NCBI GenBank assembly: GCA_045805805.1
Contig: JBJMKO010000086.1
Location: forward strand, 30,319-94,318
Length of the DNA stretch: 64,000 bases
Direction: 5' to 3'
From: VRUE01 sp045805805
GTDB lineage: Bacteria; Actinomycetota; Thermoleophilia; Solirubrobacterales; 70-9
Of this stretch, positions 14,775-22,102 are shown one piece after another. The notes under the pieces were generated by a model, which was not told where the DNA came from, searched no databases, and saw only the letters and a list, made by a program, of their open reading frames with translations. How positions within the stretch are numbered: the first letter of the stretch is position 1; each line of letters starts with the position of its first letter. The translations under genes and the position numbers were made by a program.

Positions 14775-14785
14775 ACCTAAGAGGT
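14775..14785. promoter_or_regulatory. 11-bp operator-like near-palindrome (ACCTAAGAGGT)
   Basis: Upstream of the operon starting at 14705. On the minus strand TTGCAA (-35 like) is followed after 16 nt by TAACAC, and the site fills the spacer, as expected for a repressible promoter. Confidence 0.65.
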
Positions 14786-14823
14786 AGCGGATTGCAAGTG
14801 AAAAAACGCAGCGAAGACGCGTA

Positions 14824-14873
14824 AAAGCGCAGGAACCAGAGCGGGGGGGGGAGGGCTTCGGTTCCTGCGCTTT
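14824..14873 (-). terminator. Terminator with 14-bp perfect stem
   Basis: AAAGCGCAGGAACC and its exact complement flank a 22-nt loop containing a run of G. On the minus strand the stem ends in CGCTTTT, 38 nt after the stop of the gene at 14911-15297. Confidence 0.75.
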
Positions 14874-14910
14874 GCTTAGATGGGCTGCTGACCCCCATCC
14901 TTCCAAGCCG

Positions 14911-15297
14911 TCAAACGGTCGGATGCGAAAGAGGTTCCAACGGCCCATAGGCGGCCTCGAGCCGCGCGAGAGTCCACCAGCGCCCGTCGTCGTCGCGGAC
15001 GCAAGCGCCGACCAGCAGCAGCTCGCCAAGCGTCTCGATCCAGCGGTGCATGCCCGGGCCGGACGAATAGCGAAAGCCGGGCGGAAGCTGATCGACCAGC
15101 ACCCCGTTGTGGTCGGCGATGATCTTCTGCCCGGCTGGCGACAGGGGATAGTTGATTGCGTCGGCGGTGAAGCCGACGGCCCGGAAGGGGCAGGGCTTGG
15201 CAGGCGCGTGCGTGGCCTCGCACGAGACCGCCTCTGCCCGATCGGCGAAAGCGGCCCCGCAACCCTCGCACTCGAAGGCGACGATCTTCTTGGGCAC
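14911..15297 (-). CDS. Zinc-knuckle protein, paralogue of its neighbour (128 aa)
   Basis: N-terminus FECEGCGAAFADRAEAVSCE gives a C-x2-C...C pattern also present at the N-terminus of the adjacent gene (15299-15787). The C-terminal parts differ: here a helix-rich region with WWTLARLEAAYG. The pair probably arose by duplication of the metal-binding N-terminus. Function unknown; together they form a two-gene operon with its own promoter. Confidence 0.7.
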   Translation of the reverse strand: MPKKIVAFECEGCGAAFADRAEAVSCEATHAPAKPCPFRAVGFTADAINYPLSPAGQKIIADHNGVLVDQLPPGFRYSSGPGMHRWIETLGELLLVGACVRDDDGRWWTLARLEAAYGPLEPLSHPTV

Positions 15298-15298
15298 G

Positions 15299-15787
15299 TC
15301 AGTAGGAGATGCGCGACGGCTTCCCGCGCATGCCGACCGAGCGGTAGCCGTCGAGATCCTGCTGGCTCACCACCCCGACGACGCGAGTGTTCGGCTTCGG
15401 GACGTAGAAACCGAACGCCGGACCCTTATCCTGATGGCAGGGATGCGACGGAGCGTAGAGCAGCAGCCCCTCCTCATGGCCCCAGCCCGGGCCGAAGCAC
15501 TTGGAGGCGACCGTCGACTCGGTGGCGAGGATGATATCAAGCACTACCCACTTGACCCATCCGCCGCGATTGCCCGACGAACGGTCCTCAAGGAACCACG
15601 CAGGGTCGCTGTTGCCGTCGCGCAGGGCAAAGTCACCGATCGACGATCCGACGCCAACGACGACGTCGCCCGGAGTGAAGGCGCTCACCTTGGAGAGCGG
15701 CTGGGCTTCGCACTTGGCAACCGAATCCTTATCGGTGCTCTCATAACCGCAGGTCTCGCAGGCGTAGGTGGTCGAAACGATCTTCAT
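15299..15787 (-). CDS. Zinc-knuckle protein (162 aa)
   Basis: Residues 8-30 (YACETCGYES ... VAKCEA) form a Cys-knuckle like the C-terminal neighbour. Residues 35-160 are a beta-rich domain with GDVVVGVGSSIGDF and several Cys/His. It is the first gene after a sigma70-like promoter (TTGACA-16-TAGTAA) overlapped by an operator-like site. Function not recognised. Confidence 0.7.
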   Translation of the reverse strand: MKIVSTTYACETCGYESTDKDSVAKCEAQPLSKVSAFTPGDVVVGVGSSIGDFALRDGNSDPAWFLEDRSSGNRGGWVKWVVLDIILATESTVASKCFGPGWGHEEGLLLYAPSHPCHQDKGPAFGFYVPKPNTRVVGVVSQQDLDGYRSVGMRGKPSRISY

Positions 15788-15829
15788 GGCACTTCCCGCC
15801 CCTGAAAGCCCGAGGCGCGGCGTGCCTCG

Positions 15830-15857
15830 TTACTACCGGAGCGGTAGCGGCTGTCAA
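15830..15857 (-). promoter_or_regulatory. Promoter with operator in the spacer
   Basis: Minus-strand TTGACA (15857-15852), 16-nt spacer, TAGTAA (15835-15830). The operator-like ACCGGAGCGGT at 15835-15845 fills the spacer. This is the clearest sigma70-type promoter of the set. Confidence 0.75.
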
Positions 15858-15858
15858 G

Positions 15859-15972
15859 TCAGAAGTCGCGGGGCAGGATCCACCAGCGCCCAGAGCTGTC
15901 GCGCTCAAGCCGGAACTTCCACCGGATGGCGGTCACCACGACGGCGAGCGCGAGGATGCACCCGGCGATCAA
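15859..15972 (-). CDS. Small membrane peptide (37 aa)
   Basis: TTG at 15972 shares TTGA with the stop of the GapR-like gene. One hydrophobic helix (IAGCILALAVVVTAI) is followed by a basic/aromatic tail (RWKFRLERDSSGRWWILPRD). Its end lies right at the next promoter. Confidence 0.5.
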   Translation of the reverse strand: MIAGCILALAVVVTAIRWKFRLERDSSGRWWILPRDF

Positions 15973-16598
15973 TGGACCTGCTCCGCAGCGGTCTTGTTGA
16001 GCGGGATCTGCGGCCCGCCCGCAACCGAGATGGAGACGCCAATCCCTTGATCGTCCATTTCGTCGAGATGGGCGCGGTAGTCAGCCATCGCCGTCCGCAG
16101 CTCGCGCCTGCCAACATTGTCGGGCCGCGAGACCAGCCCCTCGCGCTCCATGCGCTCGACCAGAGCGGCAGCCGCATTGTAGCCGATATGCAGCTTCCGC
16201 TGCAGGTAGGAGACTGAGGCCTTGCCGCTGTCCCGCACGGTCACGACCGCACGATCGTAGAGCTGGTCAGCGGAAGGCTTGTCGCCAGCGATCGCCGACT
16301 CGAGCGGCGTCTTGTCCTCGGCCTGCCGGGCGGACGGGCGCGAATAATGCTCGCCGTTCCCGATGCCGAGGGCCTCACGATAAGTCTCGAGCAGAGCGTC
16401 CTGCTCCTGCCGGGTGTGGGTCTCCATCTTCCGCAGGCGAACGATCGACCGCATGGTCTTGGTGTCGTAGCCGTTGGCCTTGGCCTCGGCGTAGACGTCG
16501 CGCACATCGTCCGCGATGCCCTTCTTTTCCTCCTCGAGTCGCTCGATCCGTTCGATGAACAGACGGAGTTGATCAGCAGCAATATTTCCTTCGGCCAT
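15969..16598 (-). CDS. DUF2312 (GapR-like) protein fused to an FtsK-gamma domain
   Basis: A 209-aa protein with two recognisable DNA-binding parts. Residues about 1-78 are a DUF2312/UPF0335 helical domain (DQLRLFIERIERLEEEKKGI, KTMRSIVRLRK), the family of the alphaproteobacterial nucleoid protein GapR that tracks overtwisted DNA. Residues about 112-170 match the FtsK gamma winged helix (DQLYDRAVVTV, KASVSYLQRKLHIGYNAAA), which in FtsK reads the KOPS sequence. It may organise phage DNA or steer a translocase; that is inference. ATG 16598 has GGAGGG upstream, ahead of the overlapping frame. Confidence 0.85.
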   Translation of the reverse strand: MAEGNIAADQLRLFIERIERLEEEKKGIADDVRDVYAEAKANGYDTKTMRSIVRLRKMETHTRQEQDALLETYREALGIGNGEHYSRPSARQAEDKTPLESAIAGDKPSADQLYDRAVVTVRDSGKASVSYLQRKLHIGYNAAAALVERMEREGLVSRPDNVGRRELRTAMADYRAHLDEMDDQGIGVSISVAGGPQIPLNKTAAEQVH

Positions 16599-16602
16599 GG
16601 GT

Positions 16603-17352
16603 CTAACCCTCCTTCTTGAAGTCCTCGAGCGCCGACCCGAGCCGGTCGGCCATGTCGGCGACCATGGCCTGCAGCCCGGTCGCCGTGCGATAGGTTTCAT
16701 CGAGACCGATCTTCTGCACGAGCGCAACCGCCCGGCCCAGATTGGCCCCGCCAGCATATTCCGAGATCCTGATGCCCGACCGCTTCTCGAAGGCGTCGAC
16801 CTGCTCCTTGAGCAAATCATACTCCCGCGCGCGCTGCTTCACGAGCGCCTCGGCCTCGGCCTTGGCCTGCGCTCGAATGGCCAGCGTCTCCGCGCTGACC
16901 TTGCGCCGCAGCTCCGCCTCGTCGTGCTGCCCGGCCCGGCGGATCAGCGCAGCGAGGAACGGGCGCACCCCGTCGACGTGCTCATTCGGCAGCTTGGGAG
17001 CTTTGACCGAGCAGTTGAGGCCGCGCCCGTCGACCGAATAGTGGCCCCACGTCGGCGGCAGCTCGTCGGTGGCGACGACCCCTGCCGGGGCGACAATCCA
17101 CCAATGGTCGCAGTTTCGGGCGATCGCCTCGGCCTTCGCTGGGTCGCGCAGCTCGCGCAGCCAATCCTGCCGCGAGACCTTGATCTCGAATCCGTGGATC
17201 CCGAGACCCCGGCTCTCCCACAGATTGACCGCGATCGCGTCCGCCCGGCGCTTGGCCATGCCGGTGGCCTCGGCCACCTCGTGAAACAGCGCCCACTCCG
17301 GCTGGCAGAACTTGCGCTCCATCAAGCGCCGGATGTTGGAAGTGTTTAGCAT
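16603..17352 (-). CDS. MmcB-like nuclease-fold protein with coiled coil (249 aa)
   Basis: ATG 17352 chosen because the upstream open frame is Arg-rich shadow and the promoter region lies there. Residues about 10-105 follow the MmcB/VRR-like pattern: LFHEVAEATG, ADAIAVNLWESRG, GFEIKVSRQDWLREL (E-x-K of a PD-(D/E)XK fold) and CDHWWIVAP. Residues 140-200 are a charged coiled coil. MmcB is an alphaproteobacterial DNA-repair protein; the coiled-coil addition is unusual. First gene of the operon that also carries the GapR-FtsK fusion. Confidence 0.65.
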   Translation of the reverse strand: MLNTSNIRRLMERKFCQPEWALFHEVAEATGMAKRRADAIAVNLWESRGLGIHGFEIKVSRQDWLRELRDPAKAEAIARNCDHWWIVAPAGVVATDELPPTWGHYSVDGRGLNCSVKAPKLPNEHVDGVRPFLAALIRRAGQHDEAELRRKVSAETLAIRAQAKAEAEALVKQRAREYDLLKEQVDAFEKRSGIRISEYAGGANLGRAVALVQKIGLDETYRTATGLQAMVADMADRLGSALEDFKKEG

Positions 17353-17362
17353 CGGGTCAGCA

Positions 17363-17373
17363 ACCGCAGAGGT
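17363..17373. promoter_or_regulatory. 11-bp operator-like near-palindrome (ACCGCAGAGGT)
   Basis: 10 nt upstream of the ATG at 17352. A TTGACT hexamer lies upstream on the minus strand. Member of the nine-site family. Confidence 0.6.
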
Positions 17374-17392
17374 AACAGTCGGTGCGCAGCAG

Positions 17393-17809
17393 TCAAGGCT
17401 CGTGATTGGCCGACCAGCCCTCGTTGTGCGCCAGCTCGTGGCAGAGCCGCCAAGCGAAGTCCTGACCCTTGAACTGCGGCAGGCAGGGATTCGGGAGGAC
17501 GATGGTGGTGCGTCCGACGAAACTGCGCCTGCAGGCCGCCCGCACCTTGGTCGGGTCGGCGGGCTTGCCACATTCGGCGTTGAGCGCGTCCTGCGTGCTG
17601 ACCGTGGCGATCCGAGCCGTGGTATCGTGCTGGAAGCGGACCGGCGGAGTGGCATCGCTGTCGCGCAGGCCGTAGCCCCCGTTGGGCAGGACGGAGACCG
17701 TCGCGCCAATGGCCGCGATCGGCTTCGGGTCCATCGGACGATGCGCGTCCGAGGTTGCACCTGACGGCACCGCGATCAGGACCGCTGCGACAAAATCCTT
17801 CCAAAGCAT
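17393..17809 (-). CDS. Putative zinc metallopeptidase (HELAH motif, 138 aa)
   Basis: CHELAHNEGW near the C-terminus (residues about 123-132) is a His-Glu-x-x-His zinc-peptidase signature; the third ligand is not obvious. The N-terminus (MLWKDFVAAVLIAVPSG) could be a weak signal or membrane anchor. ATG 17809 has GGGGGAG upstream. It is the last gene of the portal operon, so a head-maturation or entry role is possible, but a small peptidase with one visible motif could also be inactive. Confidence 0.6.
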   Translation of the reverse strand: MLWKDFVAAVLIAVPSGATSDAHRPMDPKPIAAIGATVSVLPNGGYGLRDSDATPPVRFQHDTTARIATVSTQDALNAECGKPADPTKVRAACRRSFVGRTTIVLPNPCLPQFKGQDFAWRLCHELAHNEGWSANHEP

Positions 17810-18330
17810 GGGACTCCCCCCCGGGCACGCACGACAACAGACTTGAGCATCGCGGGCGCAGCCTTGGCGGTGGCGCGCACCTTCGACACGAATTCATCGA
17901 CCAGCATGGGCACGATCTCGCCGAGGAAGCGGGGATCGTCGTAATTGCGCAGGAACGCCTGCTCGGCGTCCTCGAGGCTCGAGAAGCCGATCATCACCTT
18001 GTCCTCGTCGTATTGGTCCCAGCGGCCCTTGGCCTGCGCGCGGATGATGAAGACCAGCGGCGCGTCGAGATCCTGCCCGACGAACACGTCCACCTCGTCG
18101 CCGTCCGCCCCGGTCGAGCAGCAGACGTAGCCGTAGGGATAGATCAGCCGCTTCTCGCCGACCGAGCCGTCGGGATTGAGGAAGGTCCGAACCGACCCGG
18201 CCTCGTTCTCGATCGCCAGCTGCAGCCCGCGCCATAGGATCTTGCGCTTGGCGTAGTTGCCCGCGCGCTTCTGGGCCTGCGTCGGCTCGTGCCACGCCCG
18301 GTGGCGCTCGATGCGGACGGTGTCACTCAC
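17776..18330 (-). CDS. InPase-like (inorganic pyrophosphatase fold) protein (184 aa)
   Basis: GTG 18330 (MSDTVRIERHRAW) follows GAGGCGG and overlaps the MuF stop. The acidic motif DGDEVDVFVG (residues about 80-89), with YPYGYV upstream and KGRWDQYDEDKVMIGF downstream, matches the inorganic-pyrophosphatase-like domain usually embedded in phage polyvalent proteins. Here it stands alone, right behind MuF. Whether it hydrolyses pyrophosphate during entry or only binds metal is unknown. Confidence 0.65.
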   Translation of the reverse strand: MSDTVRIERHRAWHEPTQAQKRAGNYAKRKILWRGLQLAIENEAGSVRTFLNPDGSVGEKRLIYPYGYVCCSTGADGDEVDVFVGQDLDAPLVFIIRAQAKGRWDQYDEDKVMIGFSSLEDAEQAFLRNYDDPRFLGEIVPMLVDEFVSKVRATAKAAPAMLKSVVVRARGGVPCFGRILSQRS

Positions 18331-19843
18331 GGCCCGCCTCGAGCTGCTTGCGGAGCCACGACGTGAAGTCCTTGTCCGCGCCCGGCGGATCCTCGGCCAT
18401 AGGCTCCCAGCGACCGCGACAGTGTGGGTGCTGGACGCCCGCCGCAGGCCACAGGCGCTCGCCCGGCGCGCGGGGCACCAGATCGTTGCCAACGCGCCGG
18501 TTGGGCGCGCTCGAGCGGCCCATGTTCGTCTTGCCCGGCCAGACGTCGTGCTCGCCGTCCTTTTCGGCATCATCCGGCGTGGTGACGCGGAAGACCCGCC
18601 CGTCGAGCGACCGGCAGAAGGCGCACGCGCCGTGATACATTTCCAGCCGCCGGACGTGTGTGCCCGGATCCATGTGGGCGATGACGCCCTGATTGGCCAT
18701 TTCCCCGGCCTCGGTCACGGCGATGCGCCGCCAATCCCGGTTGAGCGAGTCGAACTTGTCGAACAGCTGGGACTCGAGGCTCTGGTCGGTGACCTCCTCG
18801 CCCGCCAGCTTGCGGCGCTGGTGGTCGAGCACAACCCGGCGGAGCCGGTGCCGCATGTCCTCGGTCAGCGACACGATCGCATCGCAGCAGGACTCCTTGC
18901 CGAACGACAGAATGGCCGCCTCGGCGTCGGAATAGGCGAACATGGCCTGCGCGCCAGCCACGGTGCCCGGCAGAGCCTCGGCGATCGCCGACGCCGCCCC
19001 GGCCTCCAACGTGCCGGTGTGGGCCTGCACGCGGCCCATCAGCTGCGCCTTGGTCGCCAGCCACTCGCCCTCCTCGAGCAGCAGCTCGAGCGGCATGTAG
19101 CGTTGAACGAGGAAGTCGATCACGAGCGACCAATCCTCCAGCTCCATGGCGAGCGGGTTGATCGACTCGAGGTAGATCTTGACCAGCGCCAGCTCCTGCT
19201 GGGTCCAGCGCCCGAGGAAGCCCGGCGGGATGGGGACCGACGCCTTCGACGGCACATGGTAATCGCCCGCGAGCCACTTCTGCAGCTCGAGCTGCACCTG
19301 CCCGATCTTGGTCAGGCCGCGATCGCTGAATTTCTCGACGATCGCCCGGATGAACGGGTTTTCGTGGGCCTGCCAAATGTCGAACGCCGCGCCGTCACCC
19401 TCGGAGACCGCCTTGTAGAGCGTTTCCAGCGCGTGATCGCACGCCGGGCCATGGAGGTGGCCAATGTCGATCAGGAGCGGCGCGGCAGGCCCGGGGAGCG
19501 CCTTCGACAGCGCCTCCGGGGAGTCCACGGCCTCGATATCATCCTCGAGCGGCAGGTCGCCCTCGACGAAGACCTTGGTGCCGTCCTCGTCGACCGCGAT
19601 CCCGCCGTCCTCGCCGCGCTCGAGCAGCGTGAGCCGACGGCCCCGGCGCTCCTTGTGACCGAGCACCTTCTCCCAGCGGACTTTGCGCAGGCCCTGCGGG
19701 TGGTCGATGTGGATGCCGTGCTCGCCGACCGAGGCAACCCGGCCCGAACACACGCCGTCCTCCGGGTGGTGATAGTAAACGACGTCACGCTCAATGACGT
19801 GACGCCCCGGCTGCTGCGGCTTTGGAGTTGCGGCCCCGGCCAT
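18323..19843 (-). CDS. MuF-like minor head (head morphogenesis) protein (506 aa)
   Basis: The C-terminal third has the Mu gpF/SPP1 gp7 signature: CAFCRSLDGRVFRVT, a long loop, then PHCRGRWEP near the C-terminus. The N-terminal 90 residues form a beta-barrel-like region (VVYYHHPEDGVCSGRVASVG) and the middle (residues 110-390) is helical. In relatives this protein sits with the portal and is needed for head assembly or injected with the DNA. It lies 4 nt downstream of the portal gene, the usual order. Confidence 0.85.
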   Translation of the reverse strand: MAGAATPKPQQPGRHVIERDVVYYHHPEDGVCSGRVASVGEHGIHIDHPQGLRKVRWEKVLGHKERRGRRLTLLERGEDGGIAVDEDGTKVFVEGDLPLEDDIEAVDSPEALSKALPGPAAPLLIDIGHLHGPACDHALETLYKAVSEGDGAAFDIWQAHENPFIRAIVEKFSDRGLTKIGQVQLELQKWLAGDYHVPSKASVPIPPGFLGRWTQQELALVKIYLESINPLAMELEDWSLVIDFLVQRYMPLELLLEEGEWLATKAQLMGRVQAHTGTLEAGAASAIAEALPGTVAGAQAMFAYSDAEAAILSFGKESCCDAIVSLTEDMRHRLRRVVLDHQRRKLAGEEVTDQSLESQLFDKFDSLNRDWRRIAVTEAGEMANQGVIAHMDPGTHVRRLEMYHGACAFCRSLDGRVFRVTTPDDAEKDGEHDVWPGKTNMGRSSAPNRRVGNDLVPRAPGERLWPAAGVQHPHCRGRWEPMAEDPPGADKDFTSWLRKQLEAGRE

Positions 19844-19846
19844 AGG

Positions 19847-21631
19847 CTATTCGATCACAAAGACGGGCGGAATCGACTTGCCGAAGTCCTCGTCCTCGTC
19901 GTCCTCGGCAGCGACGGTCGGCTCGGCAGCCGCGTCGATCTGCCCGGGTGCTCGGCCCTCCTCGGCCAGCTGATCGGGGCGCTCGCCACCTTCCGGCTGT
20001 TCCGCGCCCGGCTGCTCCTCGACGGTCGCGCCGTCGTCTTCGCCAGCATCGCTGCCTGCCGTGGCGTCCGATGGAACGCCGAAGTCCTCCTCCGGCTCCG
20101 GCGCGTTCTCGGCCATGTAGACCTGCAGGAGCGTCTGGTTGAGCGGCGCATCGCCCATCAGGCCCTCGATCGGCGGCTTGCCTTCCTCGGCCCGGACCTC
20201 GTTGAGCGTCGAGATGAGGATCCGCGTTTCCTGCTTGGTCTTCGGATCCTGCGGGTCGAGGCCGGTCCAGCGGAACACATATTTGTCGGAGAAGTCGCCG
20301 ACGATGTAGTCGGTCAGCAGGTTCTCGAAGTAGGACAGGACCGGGCGCAGGCCGGAATCCTTCGAGGCCGCCAGCTTTTCAGCCGTGTCCGAACCCGAGA
20401 GCGCCGACGTGCTGCCGCCAGTAAAGCTGTCGAAATTGATCTCCGACGGCGACATTCCGTAGATCGCGCAGATAATCGACGTAAGGAAAGTCATCCACTT
20501 GGCGAAATACATTTCGTCGAACTCGACCCCGAACTTCTCGAACGAGGCCTTCGACTCCTGATCCTTCGAGACCATCACCGGCAGCGACCAAGCGTTGTTC
20601 ACGCCCTTGACCATGGAATTCCAGTAACGCTTGAAGGCGTTGATATCCTTCTCGTCGTAGTTGCCGGTCAGGTGAAGCATCCCCTTCGGGATTGCGTTGC
20701 TGTCGAAGCCCTTGATGTTGAGCGTCATGGCATTGAGGAAGCCGGTCACCACGCGGATCAGCAGTTCGGTCTCCGAGAGGCCATAGCCGCAGACCCGGAC
20801 GTCGGTGCGCGGGTTGCGCGGCTCGTAGATCAGATCATCATAGCCATAGGCGCACGAGATCCGGCCCTGCACGACCTGCAGCGCATAAATCTCGTCGTCG
20901 CCCTCGTAGCCCTGCTCGGTGCACAGGCGGATGGAGCCGCCGTCGACCGCGTAGAAGCCGTCCATGCCGAGTTTCTGGTCGCGCTTCCACTCGGTTTCGA
21001 TGCCGACGCTGTCGAGGGTCAGCGTGTCCCGGGCGACCTTGGCCATGAAGGTGGCGAAGCTGTCGCGCTTGAGCGCCTTGCGGCGACGCGGCTTGAACTC
21101 CCAGCCGCAATTCATGACGAAGCGGTTGAGCAGCTCGATCGACTCGGTCTCATCCGCGCCCAGCTCGTGGTTCTTGTCGATGTGCCGGATCTCGAAGCCC
21201 GGATTGTCCTTGTTGTTGTCGGCGACCCGGCAGAAGCGCTGGATCTGGCGCACGCGGGTGAAAACCACCGCGTTGAGGATCGGCGTCTGCTCGACCATGG
21301 CGCGCAGACTGTCGAAGCCGAGCAACGACGGACGCTCCCAATATTCGCCCTGCGTGGCGACCTGCCAATCGTCGAAAGTGACCGACTGAGGCCCGCGCTC
21401 ACCCTTCCGGGCGCGCGCCGAGGGGAACGGGACGATGTTGCCCTTGAGCAACGCGCTGTCGTCGACCAGGCCCTCGCGGATGAAGTCGATGATGGGTGAC
21501 AGCTCGCGGGCCGGAATCAGGTCGCCAAGGCCGCCGCCGACGACGGACTTGGTCAACTCGGTCGAGGCTTCCTGCCGCTCCTCCTGCGGGGCGCTCGGGT
21601 CAAAGGCGACGGAACTGGCGTTGTCGGACAT
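19847..21631 (-). CDS. Portal protein (594 aa)
   Basis: ATG 21631 is 42 nt downstream of a late-type element; the open frame upstream overlaps the RNA cassette and is not used. Residues about 80-470 show the portal core pattern: initial alpha/beta crown with VVFTRVRQIQRFCRVAD, YDDLIYEPRNPRTDV, a long helical stem segment and the membrane-spanning-like MTFLTSIICAIYGMSPSEI helix. The C-terminus (500-594) is an acidic low-complexity tail. It forms the dodecameric channel through which terminase packages DNA. First gene of the head operon. Confidence 0.85.
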   Translation of the reverse strand: MSDNASSVAFDPSAPQEERQEASTELTKSVVGGGLGDLIPARELSPIIDFIREGLVDDSALLKGNIVPFPSARARKGERGPQSVTFDDWQVATQGEYWERPSLLGFDSLRAMVEQTPILNAVVFTRVRQIQRFCRVADNNKDNPGFEIRHIDKNHELGADETESIELLNRFVMNCGWEFKPRRRKALKRDSFATFMAKVARDTLTLDSVGIETEWKRDQKLGMDGFYAVDGGSIRLCTEQGYEGDDEIYALQVVQGRISCAYGYDDLIYEPRNPRTDVRVCGYGLSETELLIRVVTGFLNAMTLNIKGFDSNAIPKGMLHLTGNYDEKDINAFKRYWNSMVKGVNNAWSLPVMVSKDQESKASFEKFGVEFDEMYFAKWMTFLTSIICAIYGMSPSEINFDSFTGGSTSALSGSDTAEKLAASKDSGLRPVLSYFENLLTDYIVGDFSDKYVFRWTGLDPQDPKTKQETRILISTLNEVRAEEGKPPIEGLMGDAPLNQTLLQVYMAENAPEPEEDFGVPSDATAGSDAGEDDGATVEEQPGAEQPEGGERPDQLAEEGRAPGQIDAAAEPTVAAEDDEDEDFGKSIPPVFVIE

Positions 21632-21673
21632 GCGTGGACCTCGAGCAGGGGCGTTCCTAGCGTTCTGGGTAGT

Positions 21674-21682
21674 GTCACGACC
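21674..21682 (-). promoter_or_regulatory. Late-type element GGTCGTGAC upstream of the portal
   Basis: Minus-strand GGTCGTGACACTACC, 42 nt before the portal ATG. It lies back to back with an early-type plus-strand promoter (21712). Confidence 0.65.
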
Positions 21683-21711
21683 GCCCAGCACAAAAGGCTT
21701 GCAGGTCTGCG

Positions 21712-21727
21712 ACCGCAGCGGTATTAG
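21712..21727 (+). promoter_or_regulatory. Operator plus TATTAG box ahead of the tRNA
   Basis: ACCGCAGCGGT (21712-21722), a perfect palindrome, followed by TATTAG. The same arrangement (ACCGCAGCGGTATAAG) precedes recT. It likely drives the tRNA-Met transcript. Confidence 0.65.
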
Positions 21728-21758
21728 CGGCTTTGGTCGTTCACACGCGACTCCGAAT

Positions 21759-21801
21759 GGCACTTCGGCGGGGGTCACCTTCGGGTGGCCCCCAAAGTGC
21801 C
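21759..21801 (+). other. Very stable UUCG-capped hairpin in the tRNA leader
   Basis: GGCACTT / AAGTGCC outer stem, internal loop, then GGGGGTCACC-TTCG-GGTGGCCCCC inner stem closed by a C(UUCG)G tetraloop. It lies between the promoter and the tRNA. It could be a leader cut from the tRNA precursor or a boundary structure; no T run, so not a simple terminator. Confidence 0.6.
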
Positions 21802-21818
21802 GGACCCTCAAGTCAAAG

Positions 21819-21893
21819 GGCGGGGTGGAGAAGCGGTATCTCGTCAGTCTCATAAACTGAAGGTCGCTGGTTCAAATCCAGCCCCCGCAACCA
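21819..21893 (+). tRNA. tRNA-Met (CAT)
   Basis: A complete cloverleaf can be folded: acceptor GGCGGGG/CCCCGCA, D-stem GAG/CTC, anticodon stem TCAGT/ACTGA with loop CTCATAA (CAT at 21851-21853), T-stem GCTGG/CCAGC with loop TTCAAAT, and an encoded CCA (21891-21893). The first acceptor pair is a G:A mismatch, like the open 1:72 pair of initiators, but the anticodon stem lacks the GGG/CCC of initiator tRNA, so it is an elongator (or tRNA-Ile with a modified C). Confidence 0.9.
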
Positions 21894-21894
21894 T

Positions 21895-21927
21895 AAGGCC
21901 TCGGCGAGCTGCACGCCGGGGCCTTTT
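21895..21927 (+). terminator. Rho-independent terminator after the tRNA
   Basis: AAGGCCTCGGCG / CGCCGGGGCCTT 12-bp stem (one G:U) with a 7-nt loop, then TTTT. It directly follows the tRNA CCA end and precedes the late element at 21937. Confidence 0.8.
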
Positions 21928-21936
21928 CCTTTCGCC

Positions 21937-21945
21937 GGTCGTGAC
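21937..21945 (+). promoter_or_regulatory. Late-type element GGTCGTGAC (plus strand)
   Basis: GGTCGTGACAGCACA, about 157 nt before the ATG at 22103. The long leader contains a GATGCGC/GCGCATC hairpin (22046-22079 region). Confidence 0.6.
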
Positions 21946-22102
21946 AGCACAAGGATTCAGCTCAACGGGCAGACCCGGAGCGGCAGGTCGATGCGCTATT
22001 CCGACCGCCGTGTCCCGGTTCCGCAGGGCGCTCTCATCAACCGCTGATGCGCCCCCGGGCGCGCTCGAGAGCGCATCGCTGAATCAAAAAGGGACTGCTG
22101 AA

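Noticed and set aside
15842..15857. GGTAGCGGCTGTCAAG resembles the mycobacteriophage L5 stoperator.
   Set aside because: The similarity comes from the TTGACA -35 box on the other strand joined to the operator-like site; the true family here is the 11-bp palindrome.
18257..21499. Very long open frame on the plus strand antisense to portal and MuF; similar long antisense frames lie opposite the giant protein (32494-37431) and the DUF4815 gene (49994-53290).
   Set aside because: They have Arg/Ala/Leu/Asp-rich composition typical of the complementary frame of GC-rich genes, no ribosome binding site and no known domains; the opposite strand carries recognised structural proteins.
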